A DNA stretch of 64,000 nt from Pontibacter kalidii (GTDB taxonomy: Bacteria > Bacteroidota > Bacteroidia > Cytophagales > Hymenobacteraceae): contig NZ_CP111079.1 in the NCBI RefSeq assembly GCF_026278245.1, forward strand, positions 2,978,501 to 3,042,500, in the 5' to 3' direction. The translations under genes were made by a program, and so were the position numbers. Shown piece after piece: positions 36,228 through 44,503 of this stretch. Within the stretch, counting starts at the first letter, position 1, and every line of letters begins with the position of its first letter. The notes beneath the pieces were generated by a model. The model had not been told where the DNA came from. It was given only the letters and a program-made list of their open reading frames with translations, and searched no databases.

Positions 36228-37142
36228 ATGAAGCCTAAAGTATCTATCATCACCTGTTTTTATAACGAGCAGCGCTACCTGGAAGAGGCGATCGAAAGCG
36301 TGCTTCACCAGACTTATACAGCTTGGCAGCTGCTACTCATTGACGATGGTTCCTCTGATAACAGCACACGTATAGCCCGGCGCTATGCCGCTGCCTACCC
36401 GCTCAGCATCACGTACTGCGCACATGAAGGGCATATAAACAAAGGACTGAGTGCCAGCAGGAACCTTGGCTTGCGACAGGCTCAAGGAGAACTGATAGCT
36501 TTTCTGGATGCCGATGATGTGTGGCAGCCAACGTATTTGGAAGCGCAACTTAACTTGATGCAGCAAGCGCAGGTGTCCATCCTTTGTGAGGCAACCGTGT
36601 ACTGGTATGATTGGAACCTACCGGAAAAGGAGAACCAGGTCGTATATATTGGTACTGAGCAGGACAGGATTTATCACCCTCCCCAACTCATGCTCACTCT
36701 CTACCCCCTGGGCAAAGGTGCCGCCCCGTGCATGTGCGGAATCATACTTAAAAAAGAGATTCTGCTAAGGATTGGGGGATTTGAAGATACCTTCAGAGGG
36801 ATGTATGAAGACCAGGTATTCCTGAGCAAACTCTACCTCACTGAGCCAGTCTACATCTCTTCCGGGCATCTTAACCTTTACCGGCAACGACCAGACTCGC
36901 TGGTGGGCTCCTCACAACATACTCCAAGCTATCACCTGGTCCGGAAGCAATACCTGCAATGGCTGAAACAATACCTGCAGCATAAACGCTTTGGGTACAA
37001 GGAGGTGGAGGCGCTCTTACAGCAGGCCATGCAGCCTTATACCACCTCTCCCCTTCAGTTTATCACTTACAGGATGCGTGGTAGATTAAAACGCCTCCTA
37101 AAGAAATACACCCCGAGCCGTTTTGTGCGAATACTTAAATGA
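36228..37142 (+). CDS. Glycosyltransferase family 2
   Basis: A 304-residue GT2: VSIITCFYNEQRYLEEAIES at residues 4-23, LIDDGSSDNSTRIA near 37, and FLDADDVW near 92 as the metal-binding DXD. C-terminal basic helix (MRGRLKRLLKKY) suggests membrane association. I use the ATG at 36228 (a GTG two codons upstream is also open). It starts 12 bases after the deacetylase stop and remains in the same run of genes. Confidence 0.85.
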   Translation: MKPKVSIITCFYNEQRYLEEAIESVLHQTYTAWQLLLIDDGSSDNSTRIARRYAAAYPLSITYCAHEGHINKGLSASRNLGLRQAQGELIAFLDADDVWQPTYLEAQLNLMQQAQVSILCEATVYWYDWNLPEKENQVVYIGTEQDRIYHPPQLMLTLYPLGKGAAPCMCGIILKKEILLRIGGFEDTFRGMYEDQVFLSKLYLTEPVYISSGHLNLYRQRPDSLVGSSQHTPSYHLVRKQYLQWLKQYLQHKRFGYKEVEALLQQAMQPYTTSPLQFITYRMRGRLKRLLKKYTPSRFVRILK

Positions 37143-37223
37143 GATTTATAGGTTAACTAACCCTGCAGGCCTGGCAAACGCATTCGGGCACGAGATTTTT
37201 TCATAACTATAACCTGCCTTGAT

Positions 37224-38255
37224 ATGGAACGCATTCCTACTTCTCCTCCAACGATAGCGCCGCTTCCCCCCTCCCCTAACCGCCCGCTATGGTCTGTCAT
37301 GATTCCGGCCTATAATTGTACCCTGTTCCTGGTAGAAACCCTTGAAAGCGTACTAGCTCAAAACATTCCGGCCAGTCACATGCAGATCGAGGTGGTGGAC
37401 GATGCCAGCACCGATGCCGACGTGGAGAAAATCGTGCGCGAAGTGGGAAAAGGCAGGGTGGGGTATTACAGACAGCCGCAGAACGTAGGCAGCCTGCGTA
37501 ACTTCGAAACTTGCATCAACAGGGCCCGAGGCTACCTGGTGCACCTGCTGCATGGCGATGATAGGGTGCGGGCAGGATACTATACAGCCATGGAGCAGCT
37601 TTTCAGGGATTTCCCTGAAGCCGGAGCCGCTTTTTGCAGGCATCATACAATTGATGAACAGAATAACATTCTTAATCCACATGTAAAAGACGATGCACCT
37701 TGGCGTGGTCTGCAGGAGAACTGGCTCTTGCGCATCGGTGAAAAACAGCACATCCAGTATGCCACCATCACAGTTAAAAGGGAGGTATATGAAAAACTGG
37801 GCTCCTTTTTCGGGGTGACCTATGGAGAGGATTGGGAAATGTGGGTGCGCATTGCCAAGCATTATCCAGTTGCCTTTACTTCGCAGATACTGGCCGAGTA
37901 CAGAAAGCATTCCAGCTCTATTTCCGGCACAAAGATCATGACGGGGGAATACATCGAGGACATCGCTTATCTGCTCCAACTCATTCAACAGCACCTGCCA
38001 CCAGAACACCGGAAGCAGGTACTGATGAAAGCACAGAAAAACTTTTCGAATTATGGTTTGAATATTGCCCAGGCGCTTTGGGAAAAAACAGGGAACAGAA
38101 AATATGTAGAGGCAAACATTAGAAAGGCATTAAGCATGTACCTTGACGCCAGGCTCTGTTTTAAAGCAGCAAGACTGATCGCAAAAATTGCGCTTCATGA
38201 ATTAAAGCTCAGGCCACATACGCCCGATGATAGCAGGTACAGAAGGTACATATAG
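37224..38255 (+). CDS. Glycosyltransferase family 2
   Basis: A 343-residue GT2 with WSVMIPAYNCTLFLVETLES near 23-42, VVDDASTDADVEKI near 59, LLHGDDRVR near 111 and YGEDWEMWVRIAKHYP near 200. A C-terminal helical tail (after about 265) is basic. Last plus-strand gene of the glycan locus; it ends two bases before the convergent gene on the other strand, with no terminator between them. Confidence 0.84.
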   Translation: MERIPTSPPTIAPLPPSPNRPLWSVMIPAYNCTLFLVETLESVLAQNIPASHMQIEVVDDASTDADVEKIVREVGKGRVGYYRQPQNVGSLRNFETCINRARGYLVHLLHGDDRVRAGYYTAMEQLFRDFPEAGAAFCRHHTIDEQNNILNPHVKDDAPWRGLQENWLLRIGEKQHIQYATITVKREVYEKLGSFFGVTYGEDWEMWVRIAKHYPVAFTSQILAEYRKHSSSISGTKIMTGEYIEDIAYLLQLIQQHLPPEHRKQVLMKAQKNFSNYGLNIAQALWEKTGNRKYVEANIRKALSMYLDARLCFKAARLIAKIALHELKLRPHTPDDSRYRRYI

Positions 38256-38257
38256 GC

Positions 38258-39262
38258 TTAATAGTGCCGCTTCAGCAACTCCAGCACCTCTGCATCACTC
38301 TTCGCGTGGTAAACCTCTGCGCCAGATAGAGCTGGAAAAATAGTTTTAAACTCGTTGTAGCGGTGCTCATGCCCGCGTTTAGACAGAATGATGTTTTTGC
38401 CACCGAAATAACTGGCCAGAGCTGCCGTGCCGCCGTGCACTGACAGGAAGCGATCACAATTAGCGTAAAGCATCAACTGAAAGTGGTTGTAGTTATTCAC
38501 ATGCGTCCTATTTGCCTGGTACAGGTCTTCTGCCAGCACTACCTCAGGGTAATTTTTCCTGATGAAATCCGCCTCTTTCAATTCCAGGATATCGCTGTTG
38601 TCCATCACAATATACTTGGCGCCAGGGCGATTATACACGATTTGGTACGTATCGCTGTACCTGTCCAGTATCTCACCCAGCATGGCAATGCTGAAATAGT
38701 TGATAGGCCCTTTCCCCCATTCCGTGTTATACTTGTTGGCTATAACCAGGAGCGGTTTACTAAAGATAAATAGGTCGTTCTTATAATGCTGCTTTAAGGG
38801 TACCTGCGCCCATTTAGAGAAGGAAACGGTGGGGCAGTGGTACATATTGGGTATTTCGTAGTTATTACCTATATACCTGTCTACCCTTGTCTCATACCTC
38901 TCCTCGTGCTGCTCGCTGAAGAAGTATAGCTCCTTGGTGAATTTGGAGGAGATGGTTCTGCCCAGCGTGCCGTTCAGATGATGCCAGTAAGCAAAAGGCA
39001 GCACGAAGGTGAGTTCCTGCTGAAACTCCTCTCTGTAGGCTATCTCCTTATACTTGCTTTTCAGCACATAGTCCTGAATACAATACTTTGTTTGCCTCAT
39101 CCGGGCATAGCTGTTCTTGAAGAGAAAGAACTCAGGTGTGCCATAGCTAAAGGAGCCTTCCAGTCTCTTTTTTACCCTTTGGATAAACGGGGTTTTATTC
39201 CGTCCGGCTGAGGTAATATATCGCTGCCCACGGTAGCTTTCAACTCTGTTAATAACCTCCAT
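38258..39262 (-). CDS. Unknown protein, glycosyltransferase-like C-terminus
   Basis: A 334-residue protein I cannot assign. The C-terminal third has ANCDRFLSVHGGTAALASYF followed by NIILSKRGHEHRYNEF, reminiscent of the nucleotide-binding half of GT-B glycosyltransferases of the GT61/fucosyltransferase-like type, where a conserved HG(A/G)G motif occurs. The N-terminal half is basic with many aromatics. No signal or membrane segment. ATG at 39262 is preferred over the TTG at 39280. It converges on the glycan operon and may be an accessory transferase. Unlike that operon it carries TATACTT/AAGTATA heptamers, as resident DNA does. Confidence 0.6.
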   Translation of the reverse strand: MEVINRVESYRGQRYITSAGRNKTPFIQRVKKRLEGSFSYGTPEFFLFKNSYARMRQTKYCIQDYVLKSKYKEIAYREEFQQELTFVLPFAYWHHLNGTLGRTISSKFTKELYFFSEQHEERYETRVDRYIGNNYEIPNMYHCPTVSFSKWAQVPLKQHYKNDLFIFSKPLLVIANKYNTEWGKGPINYFSIAMLGEILDRYSDTYQIVYNRPGAKYIVMDNSDILELKEADFIRKNYPEVVLAEDLYQANRTHVNNYNHFQLMLYANCDRFLSVHGGTAALASYFGGKNIILSKRGHEHRYNEFKTIFPALSGAEVYHAKSDAEVLELLKRHY

Positions 39263-39480
39263 ACTCTCCGAAAACTTCAAAATGGGTTGTCAGATTTAAA
39301 CGGATTTTTTATTAAGCAGATCTAAAATAGTCCAATTTTTTATAAAATATGTTTAAAGCAAATTAATTGCCAACTCAAATGAAAGTATCAGGTTTTTAGG
39401 TAGTTATCATAAAATATCATGTAAGACTTCTTCTGCACCAAACAAAGGAAAAATCTATATAGGAATAGAAGAGGTATAAA

Positions 39481-39511
39481 AAAAAGAGTAGTATACAGTA
39501 CTACTCTTTTT
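39481..39511. terminator. Terminator of purK-purE
   Basis: AAAAAGAGTAGTA (39481-39493) pairs with TACTACTCTTTTT (39499-39511). On the minus strand the preceding A-run reads as the T tail. It lies 24 bases beyond the purE stop. Confidence 0.75.
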
Positions 39512-39535
39512 CGACGTAAGTATTTAGGGCAAAGG

Positions 39536-40063
39536 CTAATCTAAATCACGATCACCTCTTTTCAGTTCCTCCACTGAGCGCATCACCTTGTCTTTCAGGC
39601 CGTTTTTATACTTCTCCAGTTTATCTGCCACGGCCGGGTTGTTGGTACCAATAATTTCGGCAGCAAGGATGCCAGCGTTCAGAGCGCCATCCAGGGCTAC
39701 GGTAGCCACCGGTATGCCACCCGGCATCTGAAGTATACTTAGCACCGAGTCCCAGCCATCGATAGAGTTAGAGGATTTAACCGGCACCCCGATAACAGGC
39801 AGTGTGGTGATAGAGGCCACCATGCCCGGCAGGTGCGCAGCTCCGCCCGCTCCGGCAATAATTACCTTCAGGCCGCGCTTGCGGGCGCTCTCGGCGTATT
39901 CGAACATGCGGTGCGGCGTGCGGTGCGCAGATACAATGGTCAGCTCAAACGGTACGCCCAGCGTTTCCAGGATCTCGGCGGCGGCATCCATTACCTTCAG
40001 GTCAGACTGGCTGCCCATGATAATGCCCACTAGCGGTTGTGTATTTCTCGTTTCTTCAGCCAT
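39536..40063 (-). CDS. purE: N5-CAIR mutase PurE
   Basis: Purine synthesis: class I PurE converts N5-carboxyaminoimidazole ribonucleotide to CAIR in the cytoplasm. The 175 residues show [14 protein letters not shown] (near 12-25), [13 protein letters not shown] near 45 with the catalytic histidine, [13 protein letters not shown] near 69 and [20 protein letters not shown] near 96. The gene starts 2 bases after purK, which makes the upstream substrate, so the two form an operon. Confidence 0.96.
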   Translation of the reverse strand: MAEETRNTQPLVGIIMGSQSDLKVMDAAAEILETLGVPFELTIVSAHRTPHRMFEYAESARKRGLKVIIAGAGGAAHLPGMVASITTLPVIGVPVKSSNSIDGWDSVLSILQMPGGIPVATVALDGALNAGILAAEIIGTNNPAVADKLEKYKNGLKDKVMRSVEELKRGDRDLD

Positions 40064-40065
40064 AC

Positions 40066-41196
40066 TTATGCTTTTACTTTGATGACATTTTTAACTGACT
40101 CGGCGCGTTGCTGCGCCTCTTCTATACTTTGCCCCAATACGGTGATGTGCCCCATCTTGCGTGCAGGGCGGGTATACTTTTTGCCATATAAATGGATGTA
40201 GACACCCGGCACGGCCAAAGCCTCCTGCAGGCCCTCATACTTTGCCTCACCGTCGTAGCCCGGCTCGCCCAGCAGGTTCAGCATCACGGCCGCGCTCTGG
40301 ATCTCGGTGGAGCCCAGCGGCAGGTTCAGGATCGCGCGCAGGTGCTGCTCGTATTGCGAGGTATAGTTGGCCTTTATGGTATGGTGCCCGCTGTTGTGCG
40401 GTCGCGGCGCCACCTCGTTCACCAGTATCTGCCCGTCTTTGGTCAGGAACATCTCCACGGCAAGTATACCTACCATGCCGAAGGCCTCAATTACGCGGGT
40501 GGCAATCTCAATGGCGTGGCGCTGCAACTTGTAGGGCACGTTGGCCGGGGCAAAAAGCGAGTCCACCAGGTTATGCTCCGGGTGGAAGCTCAGCTCCACC
40601 ACCGGGAAAGCCGTAACCTCGCCGCTCTCGTTGCGGGCCACAATCACGGAGATCTCCTTCTCAAAATCCACCAGTTTCTCCAGCACCGACGGCTCCTCGA
40701 ACGCTTTCCCAAAGTCTGCCTCACCGGTCAGGCGGGTCACGCCGCGGCCATCGTAGCCCTCGCGCCGCAACTTCTGGAACGCCGGCAGAAAATCTATACT
40801 TTGCTGTAGCTCTGACTTGTCTTTCAGAAGTATAAAATCAGAGGTAGGGATGTTGTGCTGGCGGTAAAACTCCTTCTGCAGGCCCTTATCCTGAATCGTG
40901 CGCACGGTTTTGGCATCCGGGTATACCTTCACGCCTTCCTGCTCCAGCTTCTCCAGCGCATCAGCATTCACGTGCTCAATCTCAATGGTGAGGATGTCGC
41001 ACTGCTTGCCGAACTCATACACGGTATCAAAATCGCGGAAGCTGCCCACATAGAACTCGTGGCAGATGTCTTTGCAGGGCGCGTTCTCGTCGGGGTCCAG
41101 CACCAGGGTATAGAGGTTAAAATCGAGCCCGGCCTGCATCAGCATGCGGCCCAGCTGTCCGCCGCCAAGTATGCCCAGCTTTACTTCTCCTTTCAT
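40066..41196 (-). CDS. purK: N5-carboxyaminoimidazole ribonucleotide synthetase PurK
   Basis: ATP-grasp enzyme that carboxylates aminoimidazole ribonucleotide with bicarbonate. 376 residues, typical length. N-terminal [14 protein letters not shown] (6-19), ATP-grasp core including DGRGV near 149 and [12 protein letters not shown] near 182, and the C-terminal [14 protein letters not shown] near 262. First gene of the minus-strand purK-purE operon. A TAnnTTTG match on the minus strand lies about 30 bases upstream. Confidence 0.96.
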   Translation of the reverse strand: MKGEVKLGILGGGQLGRMLMQAGLDFNLYTLVLDPDENAPCKDICHEFYVGSFRDFDTVYEFGKQCDILTIEIEHVNADALEKLEQEGVKVYPDAKTVRTIQDKGLQKEFYRQHNIPTSDFILLKDKSELQQSIDFLPAFQKLRREGYDGRGVTRLTGEADFGKAFEEPSVLEKLVDFEKEISVIVARNESGEVTAFPVVELSFHPEHNLVDSLFAPANVPYKLQRHAIEIATRVIEAFGMVGILAVEMFLTKDGQILVNEVAPRPHNSGHHTIKANYTSQYEQHLRAILNLPLGSTEIQSAAVMLNLLGEPGYDGEAKYEGLQEALAVPGVYIHLYGKKYTRPARKMGHITVLGQSIEEAQQRAESVKNVIKVKA

Positions 41197-41225
41197 GTAG
41201 TGTAACGGTTAGGTTGATCTATCCT

Positions 41226-41233
41226 CAAAAATA
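41226..41233 (-). promoter_or_regulatory. Possible purK -7 element
   Basis: Read on the minus strand this is TATTTTTG, an exact TAnnTTTG match, about 30 bases before the purK ATG. A CAAA that could be the -33 box lies 24 bases further, longer than the usual spacing, so support is partial. Confidence 0.4.
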
Positions 41234-41434
41234 AGGATTATGAACGGAGACGAAAGACAAAACGCTTAAGTTCTGCTTCTTTTCTTGTGCAATTTCCCGT
41301 CCGGAATCCAAATTCCTGCCTCCCGCCAAAATATCTGCCTTAAATTACGGCCTGCTGCCGCACCTTTACGTTGCAGATACATCATTTAAAATCTATATTT
41401 AACGCTACACTATACACGAGCTCTTACCTTATTC

Positions 41435-42055
41435 ATGGAAATCATACTTGCCACCTTCTCTGCCCTGTTCTCCGTCGTGAATCCCTTTGGCGCCATGCCC
41501 GTGTTCCTAACCCTGACGCAGGATGATACCCCCTCTTACCGCAACCAGCAGGCGCTTAAAGCCTGTTTATACATGGTGGGTATTCTGGCAGTGTTTTTCC
41601 TGGCCGGCCAGTACGTGCTTAACTTCTTCGGCATCCGCATCCATGACCTGCGCATTGCCGGCGGTTTGATGATCATGCGCGCCGGCTTTGAGCTACTCTC
41701 GCCAGGTGCCAGCAAGAAGAAGATTTCGCCTGATGTGGTGGAGGAAGGGCAGCTAAAGGATGATATCTCCTTTACGCCCCTGGCCATGCCGATGCTCTCC
41801 GGCCCGGGCGCCATTGCCGTAAGCATCGGCCTTTTCACCACCTCGCTCTCCTACATAGACATGGTCATGATTCTGATCGGAATCATGTTGCTGGCCGTCG
41901 TTTCCTACCTCATCCTGCGCTCCTCGCACCAGCTCACGCGCTATATGGGCAAATCAGGCTTGGCAGCCCTTTCCCGCATCATGGGTTTCATTGTGCTTTC
42001 CATCGGTGTAAACTTTATTGTATCAGCCCTTACGGCGTTGTTTTTTACGGAGTAG
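41435..42055 (+). CDS. MarC family membrane protein
   Basis: A 206-residue inner-membrane protein of the MarC/UPF0056 family with six membrane segments. It shows SVVNPFGAMPVFLTLT near residues 14-29, GIRIHDLRIAGGLMIMRAGFEL near 71-92 and FTPLAMPMLSGPGAIA near 112-127, all characteristic. Transport or other function of MarC proteins is unknown; the old link to multiple antibiotic resistance in E. coli was withdrawn. Repeat island C begins about 40 bases after the stop. Confidence 0.9.
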   Translation: MEIILATFSALFSVVNPFGAMPVFLTLTQDDTPSYRNQQALKACLYMVGILAVFFLAGQYVLNFFGIRIHDLRIAGGLMIMRAGFELLSPGASKKKISPDVVEEGQLKDDISFTPLAMPMLSGPGAIAVSIGLFTTSLSYIDMVMILIGIMLLAVVSYLILRSSHQLTRYMGKSGLAALSRIMGFIVLSIGVNFIVSALTALFFTE

Positions 42056-42095
42056 CGGCAATCCTTATACCTATCGTGTAGGAATCATCTGTGGT

Positions 42096-42905
42096 GCCGG
42101 GGCAAACCACCCCTCTTCTCCTTGTCTTTGTCGAGGGCCCCTTCTTGGCGAAGGAGGGGAGCCTGTAGTCGCTTTAGCTAAAGTATAAGTTTCATAGTTG
42201 CTGGCATAGAGCGGACAGGTCGCGGCCTGTCCCTACAAGTATAAACCCAGTCCTGGCCCCGCTTCACCCCTCCCCAACCCTCCCCTAAGAACAGGGAAGA
42301 GAGCTGTACTTGCCACACTCTCTGTCATCTCGAGCAGAGCGAGAGATCTATCGGGAATTCTAAAGAGATCTCTCCCCAAGGTCGAGATGACAAATAGCCG
42401 GGGCTATCGAACTGAACCCAGTCCTTGGGTTGAGCGCCTTGTGAGATCCGGCGCTCAACTTGTTGAGCAGCCCGAGGCACGAGGGCAGGAGGGAACACAG
42501 CGCGATGCCCTTATCGAGGGCCCCTACCCCCAGGACGAGGCCTCCCGGCCTAGAGGGAGCCAAAGTATGAAATGCAACGATTGGTATGTAAGTCTGGAGG
42601 ATGAACGGCAGCTAGCAAGTATAGCTTGTGTCCAGTTGCAAACAGCAGCGGCTAAGCGAAGGCACAAGTGGACTCTTGCCTCAGAGAAGTATGAAGTATA
42701 GCCCAAGTATAAAGTATGGCTCTGTGAGCCAGTCGGGTTACAAACCCAACGAAAAAAAAGACACGGGCTGCAAGCCCGCGCCAGCAGAAGTATGGGCAGA
42801 GTACAGATTAAGTATAAAGTACAGCCAAAGCAAATATGGCTCTGCAAGCTAATCAAGTTGCAAACTTGACACCATAGTAGGACACAAGTCTGAAGGCTTG
42901 CGCCA
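42096..42905 (+). repeat. Mosaic repeat island, copy C
   Basis: Third copy of the island, same orientation as A and D. Modules: GGACAGGTCGCGGCCTGTCC at 42213-42232; CTCCCCTAAGAACAGG near 42283; a nested 70-base inverted repeat at 42323-42392; GTCCTTGGGTTGAGCGCC at 42421-42438; a variant of the GAGCCC hairpin (ACGAGGCCTCCCGGCC) near 42535; the GATGAACGGCAGCTAGC block near 42599; GGGCTGCAAGCCCGCGCC near 42765-42782; and AAGTTGCAAACTTG near 42854-42867. Compensatory changes are seen: GGGTTGCAAACCC in A and D reads GGGCTGCAAGCCC here, so pairing is kept. Frames of about 100 codons inside are not conserved. Confidence 0.8.
42323..42392. repeat. Nested 70-base inverted repeat
   Basis: TGTCATCTCGA at 42323-42333 pairs with TCGAGATGACA at 42382-42392, and inner AGAGATC units also pair. 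A related unit lies in copy B at about 7372-7474 with extra sequence inserted. Copies A and D lack it, suggesting an independently moving palindromic unit. Similar TCATCTCGA...GAGATCT repeats are, to my memory, widespread in Bacteroidota genomes. Confidence 0.65.
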
Positions 42906-43099
42906 TTTAAAGCAAAAAGTATAAAACCTCATTTACCTAAAGAATATATAGATTTCACTACTCTACAGACAAAACCCAATGGTTCGTCGAGAAGAAACCT
43001 CTATCAGTTTACCACCTTTGCCCGTACACCTCCTTTTAAGTAACTTAGCATGTATATATATGCCTAACCGTATCTGACACATTACCTAAACCCAAAAAC
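42906..43099. other. Spacer before M16 peptidase gene
   Basis: AT-rich spacer after island C, with one AAGTATA at about 42918. I see no gene and no promoter that I can call confidently. Confidence 0.4.
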
Positions 43100-44458
43100 A
43101 TGAGACACCAATTAGTAGCCCTGTTGCTGCTGCTGGCTGTTGCCGTTACCACGGCCGTGGCCCAGCAAGGCAGCCAGAACGACAAAATCCTGCCCTACCC
43201 CATCCATCAGAAACAGCTGCCTAACGGCCTGAACGTAGTGACCGTGCCATACAACAGCCCGGGCCTGGCCGCTTTCTACATTTTAGTGCGGGCCGGCTCC
43301 CGCGAGGAGGTGGAGAAAGGCAAAACCGGATTTGCGCACTTCTTTGAGCACATGATGTTTAGGGGCACCGACAAGTATAGCAAAGAGGCCTACGGCGATA
43401 TCATGAAGGCCATGGGCGCAGCGGCCAACGCCAACACCAGTATAGACCGCACCCTCTACCACATGACCGGCAACGCCGACATGCTGGACAAGATGTTCGA
43501 GATTGAGGCCGACCGCTTCCAGAACCTGAAGTACAGCGTGCATGATTTCAAGACTGAAGCCGGCGCCGTGAAGGGCGAGTATACTAAGAACTCCGCCAGC
43601 CCCTACATGCAGCTGTATGAGAAAACCGTGAGCACCGCCTTTAAGAAGCATACCTACGCCCACACCACCATGGGCTTCTTCGAGGATGTGGTGGACATGC
43701 CAAATCAGTACGATTACTCGCTCACGTTCTTCGACCGCTTCTACCGGCCCGAATATACCACGATACTGGTGGTGGGTGATGTAACGCCGGAGCGCGTAAA
43801 CAGCCTGGCGCAGCAATATTTCGGCGACTGGAAGCGTGGCACCTACAAACCCAGCATCCCTGCCGAGCCGAAGCAGACCGAAACCCGCTATGCCCACGTG
43901 CAGCAGCAGGGCTTCCCCCCTTACCTGAGCCTCAACTTCAAAGGCCCAGCTTTCTCTGACAAGGATAAGGACCTGCCAGCGCTGAGCATTCTGACTACCA
44001 TACTTTTTGCCGAGAACTCCGACCTGTACCGCAAGCTGGTAGTGGAGGAGCAGAAAGCCCGCTTCATCGGCGGCGGCCCGCAGTTCTCCCGCGACCCGAA
44101 CCTGATCCAGGTGTCTGCCTCTGTGCTGAAGGCTGATGACATGCAGTATGTAAAGGACGAGCTGATGAAGGCGCTGAACGAGGCCAAGACCAAGCCGATA
44201 GATGCCAAAAAGATCGAGGAGACGAAGTCGCGCATCAAGTATAGCTTTGCCATGAGCATGGACAGCCCGGATGCCATCGCCAATGCGCTGGCTCGTTTTA
44301 CCTGGCTTAGCGGTGATCCGGAGTCGCTCAACAACATCTACAAAGTATACGACAGCATCACGGCACAAGACCTGATGAATGCCGCCAAGAAATACTTTGT
44401 AACGCAGACGATGACGGTTGGCACCATCGCCCCCACCGAGAAATCGCCGGTGAAATAA
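43100..44458 (+). CDS. M16 family zinc peptidase (catalytic subunit)
   Basis: A 452-residue exported M16 (pitrilysin/insulinase-type) peptidase. Signal peptide (about 1-21, LLLLAVAVTTAVAQQ). The inverted zinc motif HFFEH is at residues 80-84, followed by the downstream glutamate region (EAGAVKGEY near 155), then the second M16 domain (PPYLSLNFKGPAFSDKD). A typical M16B beta-chain-like catalytic subunit. The next gene encodes a homologous subunit without the zinc motif, the arrangement seen in heterodimeric M16B enzymes. Substrate unknown; probably periplasmic peptide or protein turnover. Confidence 0.9.
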   Translation: MRHQLVALLLLLAVAVTTAVAQQGSQNDKILPYPIHQKQLPNGLNVVTVPYNSPGLAAFYILVRAGSREEVEKGKTGFAHFFEHMMFRGTDKYSKEAYGDIMKAMGAAANANTSIDRTLYHMTGNADMLDKMFEIEADRFQNLKYSVHDFKTEAGAVKGEYTKNSASPYMQLYEKTVSTAFKKHTYAHTTMGFFEDVVDMPNQYDYSLTFFDRFYRPEYTTILVVGDVTPERVNSLAQQYFGDWKRGTYKPSIPAEPKQTETRYAHVQQQGFPPYLSLNFKGPAFSDKDKDLPALSILTTILFAENSDLYRKLVVEEQKARFIGGGPQFSRDPNLIQVSASVLKADDMQYVKDELMKALNEAKTKPIDAKKIEETKSRIKYSFAMSMDSPDAIANALARFTWLSGDPESLNNIYKVYDSITAQDLMNAAKKYFVTQTMTVGTIAPTEKSPVK

Positions 44459-44503
44459 GGCTTGGTCCTACTTTAAAGTATAACAGACAAAGATTTGAAA
44501 CCC

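Noticed and set aside
43283..44368. 361-codon frame antisense to the M16 peptidase gene
   Set aside because: Shadow of a well-recognised gene; its translation has no recognisable domain.
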